Positions 1 through 8,093 of a stretch of DNA of 38,898 nucleotides are shown here, in pieces (position 1 is the stretch's first letter; every line of letters starts with the position of its first letter). A program made the translations under genes and the position numbers. The notes under the pieces are model-generated. The model ran no database searches. It worked only from the letters and a program-made list of their open reading frames with translations, and was not told the DNA's origin. The stretch covers positions 1 through 38,898 of the forward strand of contig NZ_JAOTIS010000020.1 in assembly GCF_025628935.1 (NCBI RefSeq). The letters are read 5' to 3'. This DNA is from Macrococcus capreoli (lineage in GTDB: Bacteria; Bacillota; Bacilli; Staphylococcales; Staphylococcaceae).

Positions 1-1
1 G

Positions 2-424
2 CGCAGTGAGATTGTTTGGAGAAGTATCGATAAAGAGTATTATGAATTTAAACCTGATAAAGAAGCTCTAACTATATTTGAAATGATTAAACATGTTTTA
101 CAATCAGAATACATGTATCATGAAATGTTTATTAGAGGTGGTAGTATTGAGGAAATTCCAACACCGTACGATGATATTGAAAATAGCATTGAAGAACTAA
201 TAATAGTTTCAAAAAAATATAAATATGAGTACAAAGAATTCATTAAAAAATTAAGTGAAGATGATCTTACTAATATTAAAATTGATAGATCGCAAGATGC
301 AGGTTATATAAGAACTATAGGAGATATGATAGAAAGAGTAACTTTCCATGAAGCAGTTCATTTAGGACAATTATTAGATTATATGAGAACTGCAGGAATT
401 GAAAGACCAAGGATTTGGGATTAA
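2..424 (+). CDS. DinB-family protein, 5' end outside window
   Basis: The reading frame is open from the first bases of the window to the stop at 422-424, so the start lies upstream and 140 residues are visible. The C-terminal part has the DinB/YfiT four-helix look: a helix with FHEAVHLGQLLDYMR near the end, where His and Gln residues sit in the positions usually used for metal binding, and a short tail ending RIWD. DinB-family proteins are metal-binding four-helix-bundle proteins, often thiol transferases or of unknown substrate. An internal ATG at 83 would give only 113 residues and would cut into the fold, so I treat it as internal. No hairpin terminator is obvious after it. Confidence 0.7.
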   Translation, partial: RSEIVWRSIDKEYYEFKPDKEALTIFEMIKHVLQSEYMYHEMFIRGGSIEEIPTPYDDIENSIEELIIVSKKYKYEYKEFIKKLSEDDLTNIKIDRSQDAGYIRTIGDMIERVTFHEAVHLGQLLDYMRTAGIERPRIWD

Positions 425-625
425 TAATTGCAATTTTAACTTGAATTTTAGAATGACAGATTTTATAGGCGATACCTTATTGTAATATGTTATGAGTCAT
501 TGTTTGAAACTCCAATAGTTTGACTGTTTATATAATAATTTTGTCATATAGGTATGAAATAAGATAAATATTGATATATAATTATTTCATAGATTATATA
601 TTAGTATCTGTAAGGAGGGGAGTTT
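425..625 (+). promoter_or_regulatory. Leader of the sce7726 operon with 9-bp inverted repeat
   Basis: The 201-base gap is very AT-rich. A perfect inverted repeat, ATGAAATAA at 554-562 and TTATTTCAT at 582-590 (19-base spacer), lies 35-70 bases before the first gene. A plausible -35 (TTGATA, 571-576) sits inside the spacer with a weak -10 (TATATA, 595-600). The repeat is therefore placed as an operator would be; the regulator is unknown. A strong ribosome binding site AGGAGG (613-618) precedes the ATG at 626. Confidence 0.4.
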
Positions 626-1492
626 ATGAATAATAACATTATCCTCAATCGCGTTTTTTCTAAAGTTACAATCGAAGAGTTAATAAAATCAAATAGAAGT
701 AAAGTTTTGGATAGAGCATATGAGAAGTATTTTACAGAAGATGCTAATAGTATCAGTAATTTAAGTAAATTCGAAAAATTATATTATTTATTAAATAATA
801 CTTATCGTAATGAGTATTATTATAAAAATACAATCATTAATAAAATACTTATTGGAAAACATTCAATTAATACATCATTTGCAATGGCTGAACAGCCTAT
901 AAATAAATCTAAAGCTGATGTAGTTATTATTAATGGAAAAGCAGTTGTATATGAAATAAAAACAAAATTAGACTCTTTACAACGTTTAAATAGTCAGATA
1001 TTAGATTATTATACTGTTTTTGATCACGTTGAAATATTGATTGATGAATCACATCTAGAAAAAGTTTTAGAAGTTTATAAAGATTCTCCTGTCGGCATTT
1101 CAGTACTTACAAAAAGAAATACTATTAGCCAGAAAAAAAAGCCTAAAAGAAATAGAGAGTATTTGAATCACCAATCTATATATAAAGTATTAAGAAAAAA
1201 TGAAAGAAAAGAATTATTACAAAGATTTTATAAAAAAGTACCTGAATATGACCAATTCACAGAATATAAATTAAACTTACTACTATTTGAAAAAATAGAA
1301 ATTGAAAGTTTGTATGAGCAATTTTTAAAAATCTTAAAGCAGAGAAATGTAATTAAAAATAACAGTTCAGATTTTTTAAAAATTCCCTATGAATTAAAAT
1401 CTTTAATTTATTTTAGTAAATTGAAAGAGAATGAGTATTATCGTTTAAATAATGCTTTAGAGGAGGAAATTCATGTATTATCCATATCTTAG
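626..1492 (+). CDS. sce7726 family protein, PD-(D/E)XK nuclease-like
   Basis: This 288-residue protein resembles the sce7726 family, named after a Sorangium cellulosum locus and normally encoded next to sce7725. The key stretch is D98, then E110-I-K112, and Q124 in a following helix. This is the D...ExK...Q layout of the PD-(D/E)XK nuclease fold, so a DNA- or RNA-cleaving role is inferred; no activity is known to me. The C-terminal half is Lys/Arg-rich and helical, perhaps nucleic-acid binding. The start has AGGAGG seven bases upstream. Its last 20 bases overlap the next gene, whose ribosome binding site lies inside it, pointing to translational coupling. Confidence 0.75.
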   Translation: MNNNIILNRVFSKVTIEELIKSNRSKVLDRAYEKYFTEDANSISNLSKFEKLYYLLNNTYRNEYYYKNTIINKILIGKHSINTSFAMAEQPINKSKADVVIINGKAVVYEIKTKLDSLQRLNSQILDYYTVFDHVEILIDESHLEKVLEVYKDSPVGISVLTKRNTISQKKKPKRNREYLNHQSIYKVLRKNERKELLQRFYKKVPEYDQFTEYKLNLLLFEKIEIESLYEQFLKILKQRNVIKNNSSDFLKIPYELKSLIYFSKLKENEYYRLNNALEEEIHVLSIS

Positions 1493-2393
1493 AGGAAGAC
1501 AATATGAATTAATTGCTATTAGAGAGTTAATAGAAAAAAATCTGATAACTCAAAAAGTAATTCCAATTATTGAACCTATCAAAGAAACCGCTACACTAAA
1601 GTCCACTTTAAAAAAAGGTGTAGAGTTAAATTGTGAAATTTATACTGTTTTAAATCCACAAGTTGGAGAATATGCACTTTATGATACTAATCATCCTGTT
1701 ACTGGTGAAGAACTAAATTTAAATTATGATGCAATATTAATGAATAATGCTAGTTCAGTAATTTCTAATGTCAGTACATTGTCTCAAAGTGAAAAGTTTA
1801 TTGCATTATATTTTTCACGAGATGATATAAAAAATTTTTCATTATTAGAAGATACGGGGTTATCGCCACAAATTAATTTTATCAAAGATGGTAATCGTTA
1901 TAGTAGATTACTCAGGCAGTCTGGTCAAAAAATAGGTTTGATAAGAGATGCTTTTGAAAAACAAAAGAGAAATGCAGATTATGCAGAAAAACCAGATGAA
2001 TTTTTTTCAGACGATCATCTTTATTTTGAAGAAGAAGGTTATAGTGCTTTTTCAGATTTTTCAGTTGTAGGAGAAGGATATACAGATGGTGGATTTGCAC
2101 CTGTAGCTGTTGCAATACATATAGTTTATTTCGATGATAAAAATACTTTAAGAATTAAACATTTTGTATCTGACACAAATGACGATATATCCGACCCGGC
2201 TGGAAAATTCTATGAGGCACTAAAGAAACTGATTCAATGGGCTGAAAATACTGAGGAAAAAAATAATTATTTTGCAATAAGGGAATTTAAACAACTATGG
2301 AAAGAAAAACGTTACCCTGGCCTTGGATACGTAAAAAAATTATCGATTATGCATCACCTTGAAATAATGAATAAATATTTAGTTAGTAGGTGA
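1473..2393 (+). CDS. sce7725 family protein
   Basis: The 306-residue product begins YYPYLRGRQYELIAIREL, the hallmark opening of sce7725-family proteins, and has the typical C-terminal block: FSDFSVVGEGY, then PVAVAIHIVY and a KHFVSD segment. These proteins are of the phage 'beta protein' type; their biochemical function is not established. Almost all family members sit directly beside sce7726, as here, so the two probably act together, with sce7726 as the likely nuclease and this protein as partner or sensor. The start is supported by AGAGGAGG eight bases upstream within the end of sce7726. The stop overlaps the start region of the next gene. Confidence 0.75.
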   Translation: MYYPYLRGRQYELIAIRELIEKNLITQKVIPIIEPIKETATLKSTLKKGVELNCEIYTVLNPQVGEYALYDTNHPVTGEELNLNYDAILMNNASSVISNVSTLSQSEKFIALYFSRDDIKNFSLLEDTGLSPQINFIKDGNRYSRLLRQSGQKIGLIRDAFEKQKRNADYAEKPDEFFSDDHLYFEEEGYSAFSDFSVVGEGYTDGGFAPVAVAIHIVYFDDKNTLRIKHFVSDTNDDISDPAGKFYEALKKLIQWAENTEEKNNYFAIREFKQLWKEKRYPGLGYVKKLSIMHHLEIMNKYLVSR

Positions 2394-2398
2394 GCATT

Positions 2399-2806
2399 TT
2401 GAGATTGTGTGAGAAATGTTTTACTAATATAGATTTAAAAGCAATAATCAAAAGTTCAGGTGATATTGGAGATTGTGATTTTTCTAAAGAGCATAAAAAT
2501 GTTAAGTCGCTTGAAATTAACAATAAGAGGACCATTGAGCCTATTAAAGATAAACTGAGGCAAATAATAGATATTTATACACCTGATGAAGATTTACCTT
2601 CAGATTTTCCGCATGAGAAAAAAGATTTATTACAAAATTCACTTGAAAAAAGATGGTCTATTTTTTCAATAGAAAGGGACTCTATTTATAGGTTGTTAAA
2701 TCAATTGTTCTCAAAAGATGACAACTTTGATCAGAGACTTATAAAAAGCTTAGTAGGTGTAGAAAGTGAGTTAGAGCTGGATGATAATAAATTAAAAGTT
2801 TCGTAA
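2399..2806 (+). pseudogene. HEPN-associated N-terminal domain of a split RES protein
   Basis: The 135-residue product starts RLCEKCFTNIDLKAII and soon has GDCDF. The C-x2-C plus later Cys pattern is typical of the HEPN-associated N-terminal domain (HEPN_RES_NTD1) that precedes RES domains in proteins of about 380 residues. The stop TAA at 2804-2806 is in the same frame as the RES gene that follows. Reading through gives NDWEEFVDSIKYHNRFH, the usual linker of the fused family. So this is the front half of one protein cut by a nonsense codon, or a natural split pair. I chose TTG 2399 because AGGTGA (2388-2393) lies five bases upstream; GTG 2390, overlapping the sce7725 stop as GTGA, is the alternative. 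Confidence 0.65.
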
Positions 2807-2824
2807 AATGATTGGGAGGAGTTT

Positions 2825-3535
2825 GTGGATTCTATTAAATATCATAATAGATTTCATACAAAGAAAATAAATTTAGATTTGTTAGAAGTGCTTTTAAGTT
2901 ATACCAAAAAAACAATTAAACCTGGAGAATTTTCTTTGTTTAGATGCAGAGTGGAAAATACAAGGCTATTAGAGGTGGAAGATATGTATGCACCACCTAT
3001 GGGTAAAGCTTCTCCAGGAAGATTGAATGCAGAATGGATTAGTGCCTTGTATTTAGGTGATAATGAAATGGCATGTATACAGGAAGTAAGAGCTGGATTT
3101 CACGATAAAGTACACATAGGTGAATTCGAGCTAAAAGATGAGATAAAGGTTGTTGATTTACGCAAGTTTGAAGAAAATACAATAGATCCATATGGTGAAA
3201 ACTTAGAAGAATATTATTTAAACAGAGATACTTTAATGAAAATATCCGCAGAAATAGCAAAACCTACAAACAATGATGATAAAGGCATACATTATTTACC
3301 ATTACAATATATTAGTGATTTTATTAAGAGTTCTAAAGAAGGATATCAAGGTATATTGTATGAAAGTGTCATGAATGAGAATGCTAATAATCTTCTTATC
3401 TTTGATCCGAATCTAGTGATTTGTAAGAGAGTTAAAACCAAACAAATAAAATATATAGATTATAAAATATATTATACATACTTGGTTTTTTTGAGTATAG
3501 TACTTCTGAAAAATATCTTATATGCAATTATGTAA
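2825..3535 (+). CDS. RES-domain protein, NAD+-degrading toxin type
   Basis: The 236-residue product has the RES fold signatures: LFRCRV near residue 38, then GRLN followed by ALYLGDNEMACIQEVR, which carry the conserved Arg and Glu of RES toxins. RES toxins degrade NAD+ in bacterial toxin-antitoxin pairs; here the domain is tied to sce7725/sce7726, so a nucleotide-depleting effector of a defence module is inferred. GTG 2825 has GGGAGG (2814-2819) five bases upstream, so the domain could be translated alone although the upstream frame is open back to the TAA at 2804. The last 20 or so residues are strongly hydrophobic, unusual for RES proteins, and may be a run-on beyond the original end. Confidence 0.7.
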   Translation: MDSIKYHNRFHTKKINLDLLEVLLSYTKKTIKPGEFSLFRCRVENTRLLEVEDMYAPPMGKASPGRLNAEWISALYLGDNEMACIQEVRAGFHDKVHIGEFELKDEIKVVDLRKFEENTIDPYGENLEEYYLNRDTLMKISAEIAKPTNNDDKGIHYLPLQYISDFIKSSKEGYQGILYESVMNENANNLLIFDPNLVICKRVKTKQIKYIDYKIYYTYLVFLSIVLLKNILYAIM

Positions 3536-3916
3536 CTAACCACCGGCCAGCAGTTTATTAAGTTACCCTTTAGTTACCCCTGAGTGATATTTGATGTAAT
3601 TCTATGCAATCGAAAAAATCAGAAATCCTTTAATATCAGGTCTTACGACAGTCTATATAACTGTACGAAATCCTAAAGTTTTTTGAACGTAAGAAGCCAG
3701 GTGTTAATGTTGGTTGTTGTTCATCACAGTTCTTAAAATGTTAATTATTTTAGCCATTACGAACTTATTTGTTTATAAATTTTATATTGAAATAAGTTTG
3801 AGATATTTCGAATAGAAATAAATGAACCTTTAAATATATAGAATAATCAGACTATTGGAGTATATGTTTTACGTAGAATTATTTATATAATGTTCAATAA
3901 AAGAGGAGGCATAACT
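3536..3916. other. Gene-poor gap with tandem 11-base repeat
   Basis: No coding frame is convincing in this 380-base gap. The motif AGTTACCC occurs at 3561-3568 and again at 3572-3579, exactly eleven bases apart and embedded in a longer similarity (AGTTACCCTT / AGTTACCCCT). Such 11-base spaced direct repeats resemble arm-type sites of tyrosine recombinases, but no integrase gene is in the window. The AT-rich 3' half presumably holds the promoter of the VOC gene; a GAGGAGG ribosome binding site is at 3903-3909. Confidence 0.4.
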
Positions 3917-4582
3917 TTGAACATTATATCAATTCACTTAATAACAAATGAAAAATTACATAAACTAAGAAGATTTTATGAAAACATAGGATTCAAGTCA
4001 GATATTATGGATAATAAATTGACTATTCACCTCAATCATAGTGAAATAATATTTGAAAATCATGTTATGGAAGATGATCCATATTATCATTTTGCTATAG
4101 ATATTCCTATTAATCTTTATGACATGTTAAAGAAAAAAATAAGCGACAAAGTATGTCTTTTGACTGAAGATTATAAAGATGAAATATATTTTGAGCATAT
4201 CAATGCGAAATCATTTTATTTTAACGACCCATCTGGAAATATTGTAGAATTTATAGCCAGAAATAAGTCAGACTATAATGATTCTATAAATAACAATTAC
4301 ATAAGAATAAGTGAAATTAGTTTAGTTTCAAACAAGCTTAATGAAATATTTAAGCAATTAGAGAATCATAAATTTAGGGAACGAGATAATGAGTTAATAG
4401 AAGATGGTTTAAACTTTATATGTTCAGGTGAAGAAAAAGAATATATTTTATTAACTAAAGAAGGAAGAAGATGGTTATTTTCGGACAAATTATCTAAGTC
4501 ATATCCTATACAAATAGTTACTGACGAATATAAGTTGAATTATTTAAATAATCAATTGGAAATTAAAAAGAGGGTGGTTTAG
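3917..4582 (+). CDS. VOC-superfamily (glyoxalase-like) protein
   Basis: A 221-residue protein with two VOC half-domains. The first runs from NIISIHLITNEKLHKLRRFY through FYFNDPSGNIVEFIAR, the classic strand-turn with a metal-ligand Glu at the end. The second begins ISEISLVSNKLNEIFKQL and is more degenerate. VOC proteins include glyoxalases, dioxygenases and antibiotic-binding proteins such as bleomycin and fosfomycin resistance proteins; the substrate here cannot be told. TTG 3917 is chosen because GAGGAGG lies seven bases upstream; the in-frame ATG at 3890 precedes that site. A second VOC gene, broken, follows at once. Confidence 0.65.
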   Translation: MNIISIHLITNEKLHKLRRFYENIGFKSDIMDNKLTIHLNHSEIIFENHVMEDDPYYHFAIDIPINLYDMLKKKISDKVCLLTEDYKDEIYFEHINAKSFYFNDPSGNIVEFIARNKSDYNDSINNNYIRISEISLVSNKLNEIFKQLENHKFRERDNELIEDGLNFICSGEEKEYILLTKEGRRWLFSDKLSKSYPIQIVTDEYKLNYLNNQLEIKKRVV

Positions 4583-4583
4583 T

Positions 4584-5036
4584 TTGATAAAAGGTTTATT
4601 CGAAGCGCATCTACCTGTTAGCAATTTATTAAATTCTATTAAATTTTATGAAAGTTTAGGATTAACATTAGAAAATCATATACCAAATAAGGTTGCATTT
4701 ATGTGGATAGAGAAAGATGTGAGTTGGTTATGACTGTGGGAATGTGAAAGTGTAAATTTAGATTATCATCCTTCTATTCGTCATATTGCCTTTAATGTTG
4801 AGTTAATAGATTTAAAGACAGCAAAACAATGGTTAAATAAAAAGGGGATTGAAACGAGGGGCGCATTTGGGTTTAGTGGAGAAGAACCTTTTGTATTGCC
4901 TCATATGAAAAATGCATATGCTAAGATTCATTTTTATGATTTAGACGGTAATAGTTTAGAGTTTCAATCACAGATTTCAAATCCAGAGCAATGCCTAGAT
5001 GCTATGTACTTATCGGAGTGGGAAGAACGCTTTTAA
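4584..5036 (+). pseudogene. VOC/glyoxalase-like gene with in-frame TGA
   Basis: From TTG 4584 the frame reads GLFEAHLPVSNLLNSIKFYE, a typical VOC first strand and helix, then meets TGA at 4731-4733 inside VSWL*LWE. The same frame continues without interruption through HHIAF-like (IRHIAFNVE) and FYDLDGNSLEFQSQ to TAA 5034-5036, 150 sense codons in all. Homologues have a Gly at the stop position in this motif as far as I recall, so a single GGA to TGA change is the likely lesion. The start follows the upstream VOC stop by one base with GGGTGG before it, suggesting a former two-gene operon. A stop read-through or sequencing error would restore a full protein. Confidence 0.75.
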
Positions 5037-5088
5037 TAATTATTTTAAATGAAAATTCGTTTTAACAATAATAATAAGGACGATTAAC

Positions 5089-5834
5089 ATGTCTAAAATA
5101 ATTGAAGATTATATTGAAACTGTTAGTCAAGGTATAAATCATATATTGCAAACTGCGCTTATAGGAATCTATATACATGGATCTTACGCTCAAGGAACTT
5201 TTAAGTGGGAAAGATCAGATATAGATATGATAGTTTTGATTAATAGTGAACTTTCTGTAAAACAAAAAAATGATTTATTAAATTTCTTTATTACTTTAAA
5301 AGATAAAGGGCCGAAGAAAGAGATAGAAATATCGTTTTTGAATATACACAAGCTATCTGAAGAGAATCATCCCTATTCGTATGAGTTTCATTACTCGCCA
5401 TATTGGTACAACAATTATGAAAAAACAAATGGCAGGTAACAACTAATATTGAAAAGAAAGATCCAGATTTAGCAAGTCATATAATGAATTTAAGAACCAA
5501 AGGCATAGTTGTGTATGGCCCAGTAATTAAAGATGTATTTCCTGCAGTAACTGCACAAGAATTTATAGATAGTTTAATGTATGATGAAGCCGATGCGCCA
5601 TTAAACAATGTTGATACTATTATGAATTTATGTAGAAGTTATTATTATCATGAAAAAGGTGTGTTGATTTCTAAGTTAGAAGGATTAAACTGGATGAAAG
5701 ATAATACTTCTGATTTTAGTAAATTTTTAAATTTAGTATATGAATTGTACGATAACAATCAAATAAAAATACCAGATAAATATATTACAGAAGCTAAAAG
5801 ATTTAAAAATTATATTAAAAATTTTAATCAGTAA
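5089..5834 (+). pseudogene. Aminoglycoside-nucleotidyltransferase-like gene, frameshifted
   Basis: The first frame (5089-5439) has the nucleotidyltransferase core IHGSYAQGTFKWERSDIDM, with the GS and D-x-D metal motif, as in ANT(3'')/ANT(9) enzymes. It ends in an artificial stop (TNGR*). The second frame, open from about 5425 to 5834, continues with WQVTTNIEKKDPDLASHI, then LRTKGIVVYG, and the AadA-type C-terminal domain. The junction falls at an A6 run (5420-5425); adding one A gives a continuous protein (YEKNKWQVTT). These enzymes adenylylate streptomycin/spectinomycin-type drugs, but chromosomal relatives of unknown substrate are common. About 248 residues if repaired, the normal family length. 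Confidence 0.75.
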
Positions 5835-5961
5835 TAAATTGCTTACTTTAATGACAAATTAATAATTATTGAAAATCCAGCAACTTTTTATCATCTCGAT
5901 AACGTTAAGCATATTTTAGTATTTTAGAGAAATCTAAAACCATAAAAAGGAGGTTATGCAT

Positions 5962-6972
5962 ATGATAAAATATCCAATACTAAAAGATAATTTTACAGTA
6001 GGCGTTACAGCTCCATCTTCTGGTATCGATTCAAACCTACACCATTTGATTGATTTGATAAGAGAAAAGTTCGAACCAGAAAATCCTCTTATTATTGGTG
6101 ACACTACGTTTTTGCAGCATAAAGCAAAATCTGCTGATGCAAAAACAAGAGCTAATGAACTGAACGAGTTCTTACAAAATGAAGATGTCGATATTATTAT
6201 TCCTCCATGGGGTGGAGAACTAGCGATTGAAGTACTTGATAAAATTGACTATGAAACATTACAAAATCAATGGATTTTAGGTTACTCGGATATCAGTACG
6301 ATTCTTTTAGCGATAACTTTGAAAACAGGTATTGCAACGGCTCATGGTACCAACCTTGTTGATCTACGTGGAAAATATTCTGATGATACAACAGCAAAAT
6401 GGCTAACTGTATTGAATACTAAAACAGGAGAAGAAGTTGTTCAATATTCTTCTAAGATGTTTCAAAGCCAATGGGGCCATGCAAATCCCTCTGATTATGT
6501 TTATAACTTTGACAAAAAGACTGAATGGAAAGCTGTAAATAGTCAATATATAAAAATCGAAGGTAGATTATTAGGTGGTTGTATTGATGTTATACGTCAT
6601 TTAGTAGGGACGCCTTATGGGGATGTAACTCAATTTAGAGATGATTATTTAGAGGGTGAACCAGTTATTTGGTATCTTGAAAACTGTGAACTTTCGCCTG
6701 CTGATTTTCGACGAAGTCTAGTTCAATTGAAATATGCAGGTTGGTTCGATAATTGTGCTGGCATTCTATTTGGTAGAACGCCAGTAAATTTTGATTCAAA
6801 TGGATATACGATAGAAGACGTTTACCAAGACCTTTTTAATGATTTAGAGATTCCAATAATTTATGACATCGATTGCGGTCATCAACCACCACAAATTACA
6901 TTGATTAATGGTGCATATGGCATTGTTGAATTTGAAGATGGTAAAGGTATCATTACTCAAAAATTTATATAA
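5962..6972 (+). CDS. S66-family LD-carboxypeptidase (MccF-like)
   Basis: The 336-residue product starts with TVGVTAPSSG, the conserved N-terminal strand of S66 peptidases, and has the nucleophile elbow GYSDIST with Ser109. The Glu of the triad is in WYLENCELSP and the His in DCGHQPPQ. S66 enzymes are cytoplasmic Ser-Glu-His peptidases that trim murein tetrapeptides or, in the MccF branch, cleave microcin C-like peptide-nucleotides and confer immunity. ATG 5962 is preferred because AAGGAGG (5947-5953) is eight bases upstream; ATG 5956 would be only two bases from it. The next gene follows after 21 bases, so it may head an operon with the phosphatase and Nudix genes. Confidence 0.85.
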   Translation: MIKYPILKDNFTVGVTAPSSGIDSNLHHLIDLIREKFEPENPLIIGDTTFLQHKAKSADAKTRANELNEFLQNEDVDIIIPPWGGELAIEVLDKIDYETLQNQWILGYSDISTILLAITLKTGIATAHGTNLVDLRGKYSDDTTAKWLTVLNTKTGEEVVQYSSKMFQSQWGHANPSDYVYNFDKKTEWKAVNSQYIKIEGRLLGGCIDVIRHLVGTPYGDVTQFRDDYLEGEPVIWYLENCELSPADFRRSLVQLKYAGWFDNCAGILFGRTPVNFDSNGYTIEDVYQDLFNDLEIPIIYDIDCGHQPPQITLINGAYGIVEFEDGKGIITQKFI

Positions 6973-6993
6973 TCAATGGATAGGGGAAATTAA

Positions 6994-7563
6994 ATGAATA
7001 TGACAACAATATATTTCATTAGACACGCCGAATCTCCCTTCATATTCGGTGATGAACGAGAGCGATCTTTATCAGATAAGGGATTTGTTGATTCAAGAAA
7101 AGTTGCTGATACATTAGCCAATATTCAATTTGATCAGTTTTTTTCAAGTTCATATACTAGAGCAATTCAAACATTAGAACCTTTAGCAAATCAAAGAGAG
7201 ATTATTATTTACGATGAATTAAGAGAGAAGAGATTAAAAGGACCTTATAAGTTAGAGAAAGCAGAAATTGACGAGGCAATAAAGCAATCATTTATCGATA
7301 TTGATTTTAAATTAGCCGGTGGAGAAAGTACTAGAGATGCACAAAAAAGGTCGATTCCAATAATAATAGAAATTTTAAATAATGATTCATTACATATAGT
7401 TGCTATTGGTACACATGGTAACATATTAACTGCCATTCTGAACTATTTTGATTCTTCTGTTGGATTTGATTTTTGGAAAAACACATCGAAACCAGATATT
7501 TATAAAGTAGAATTCAATAATCAAAGTTTACATACTATTGAAAGAATAGGGTTTGAATCATGA
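6994..7563 (+). CDS. Histidine phosphatase family protein
   Basis: The N-terminus reads IYFIRHAES (R10-H11), the RHG-type phosphohistidine loop with Ala in place of Gly. SSSYTRAIQT provides the second Arg region and IGTHGNIL the second catalytic His. At 189 residues it has the normal size of the small phosphoglycerate-mutase-like phosphatases, which act on sugar phosphates, nucleotides or protein phosphates; the substrate is not evident. AGGGGA lies six bases before ATG 6994. Its stop overlaps the start of the Nudix gene by four bases (ATGA), so the two are translationally coupled and may act on the same phosphorylated metabolite class. Confidence 0.85.
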   Translation: MNMTTIYFIRHAESPFIFGDERERSLSDKGFVDSRKVADTLANIQFDQFFSSSYTRAIQTLEPLANQREIIIYDELREKRLKGPYKLEKAEIDEAIKQSFIDIDFKLAGGESTRDAQKRSIPIIIEILNNDSLHIVAIGTHGNILTAILNYFDSSVGFDFWKNTSKPDIYKVEFNNQSLHTIERIGFES

Positions 7564-7994
7564 GTGATTACTTTGGAGAAAAATTAAATGGCATTGACTA
7601 CGTTCAAAGAACAGGTGTCTATGCTGTAATCTTTAATCAATCTAAAGACAAACTATTAGCAGTAAGAAATGGAAATGGACATTATTTCTTACCTGGTGGT
7701 GGTATAGAAGCTAACGAAAGCCATCAGGATTGTTTGGAAAGAGAATTAATTGAAGAAACCGGATATTCTGTGTCCATAGGCAATTATATCGGCAATGCAA
7801 AGAGATACTTTCTGAGTTCAACTAACGAACCCTTATTAAGTGACGGACATTTTTATACGTGCACCTTGTTAGAAAAAATCAATAATAAATCAGAAGAAGA
7901 TTATGAAGTCGTATGGTTAGAAATTGATGAATTTGGCCATCTGTTATTTCACGATCATCATATTTGGGCTGTGAATAAGAGTATTAAAATGTAG
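7560..7994 (+). CDS. Nudix hydrolase
   Basis: A 144-residue protein with a complete Nudix box at residues 47-69: G-x5-E53-x7-R61-E62-L-x-E65-E66-x-G68. The Glu residues bind Mg2+ for hydrolysis of a nucleoside diphosphate linked to another moiety, as in MutT-like housecleaning. The preceding strand HYFLPGGG is also typical. It is coupled to the histidine phosphatase by an ATGA overlap. The product could be a nucleotide or sugar-nucleotide sanitiser; no specificity marker is visible. The 100-base gap after it shows no clear terminator hairpin. Confidence 0.88.
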   Translation: MSDYFGEKLNGIDYVQRTGVYAVIFNQSKDKLLAVRNGNGHYFLPGGGIEANESHQDCLERELIEETGYSVSIGNYIGNAKRYFLSSTNEPLLSDGHFYTCTLLEKINNKSEEDYEVVWLEIDEFGHLLFHDHHIWAVNKSIKM

Positions 7995-8093
7995 TCTTTG
8001 TGGCTATTTATTTTAATACTTTTTATTTTTAATGATAATGTTCTGAAAATTCTATATACTTATATGTAATTCCAATTGATTGAGGTGATATCC

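Noticed and set aside
3435-3490. AACCAA ... TTGGTT with T-run as a terminator inside the RES gene
   Set aside because: The loop is about 40 bases and the pairing short; it could mark the ancestral gene end but is too weak to annotate.
2399-3535. Reading 2399-2806 as an antitoxin of a RES/Xre-type pair
   Set aside because: It has no helix-turn-helix, carries a Cys-x2-Cys N-terminal domain known from RES fusions, and is in frame with the RES part.
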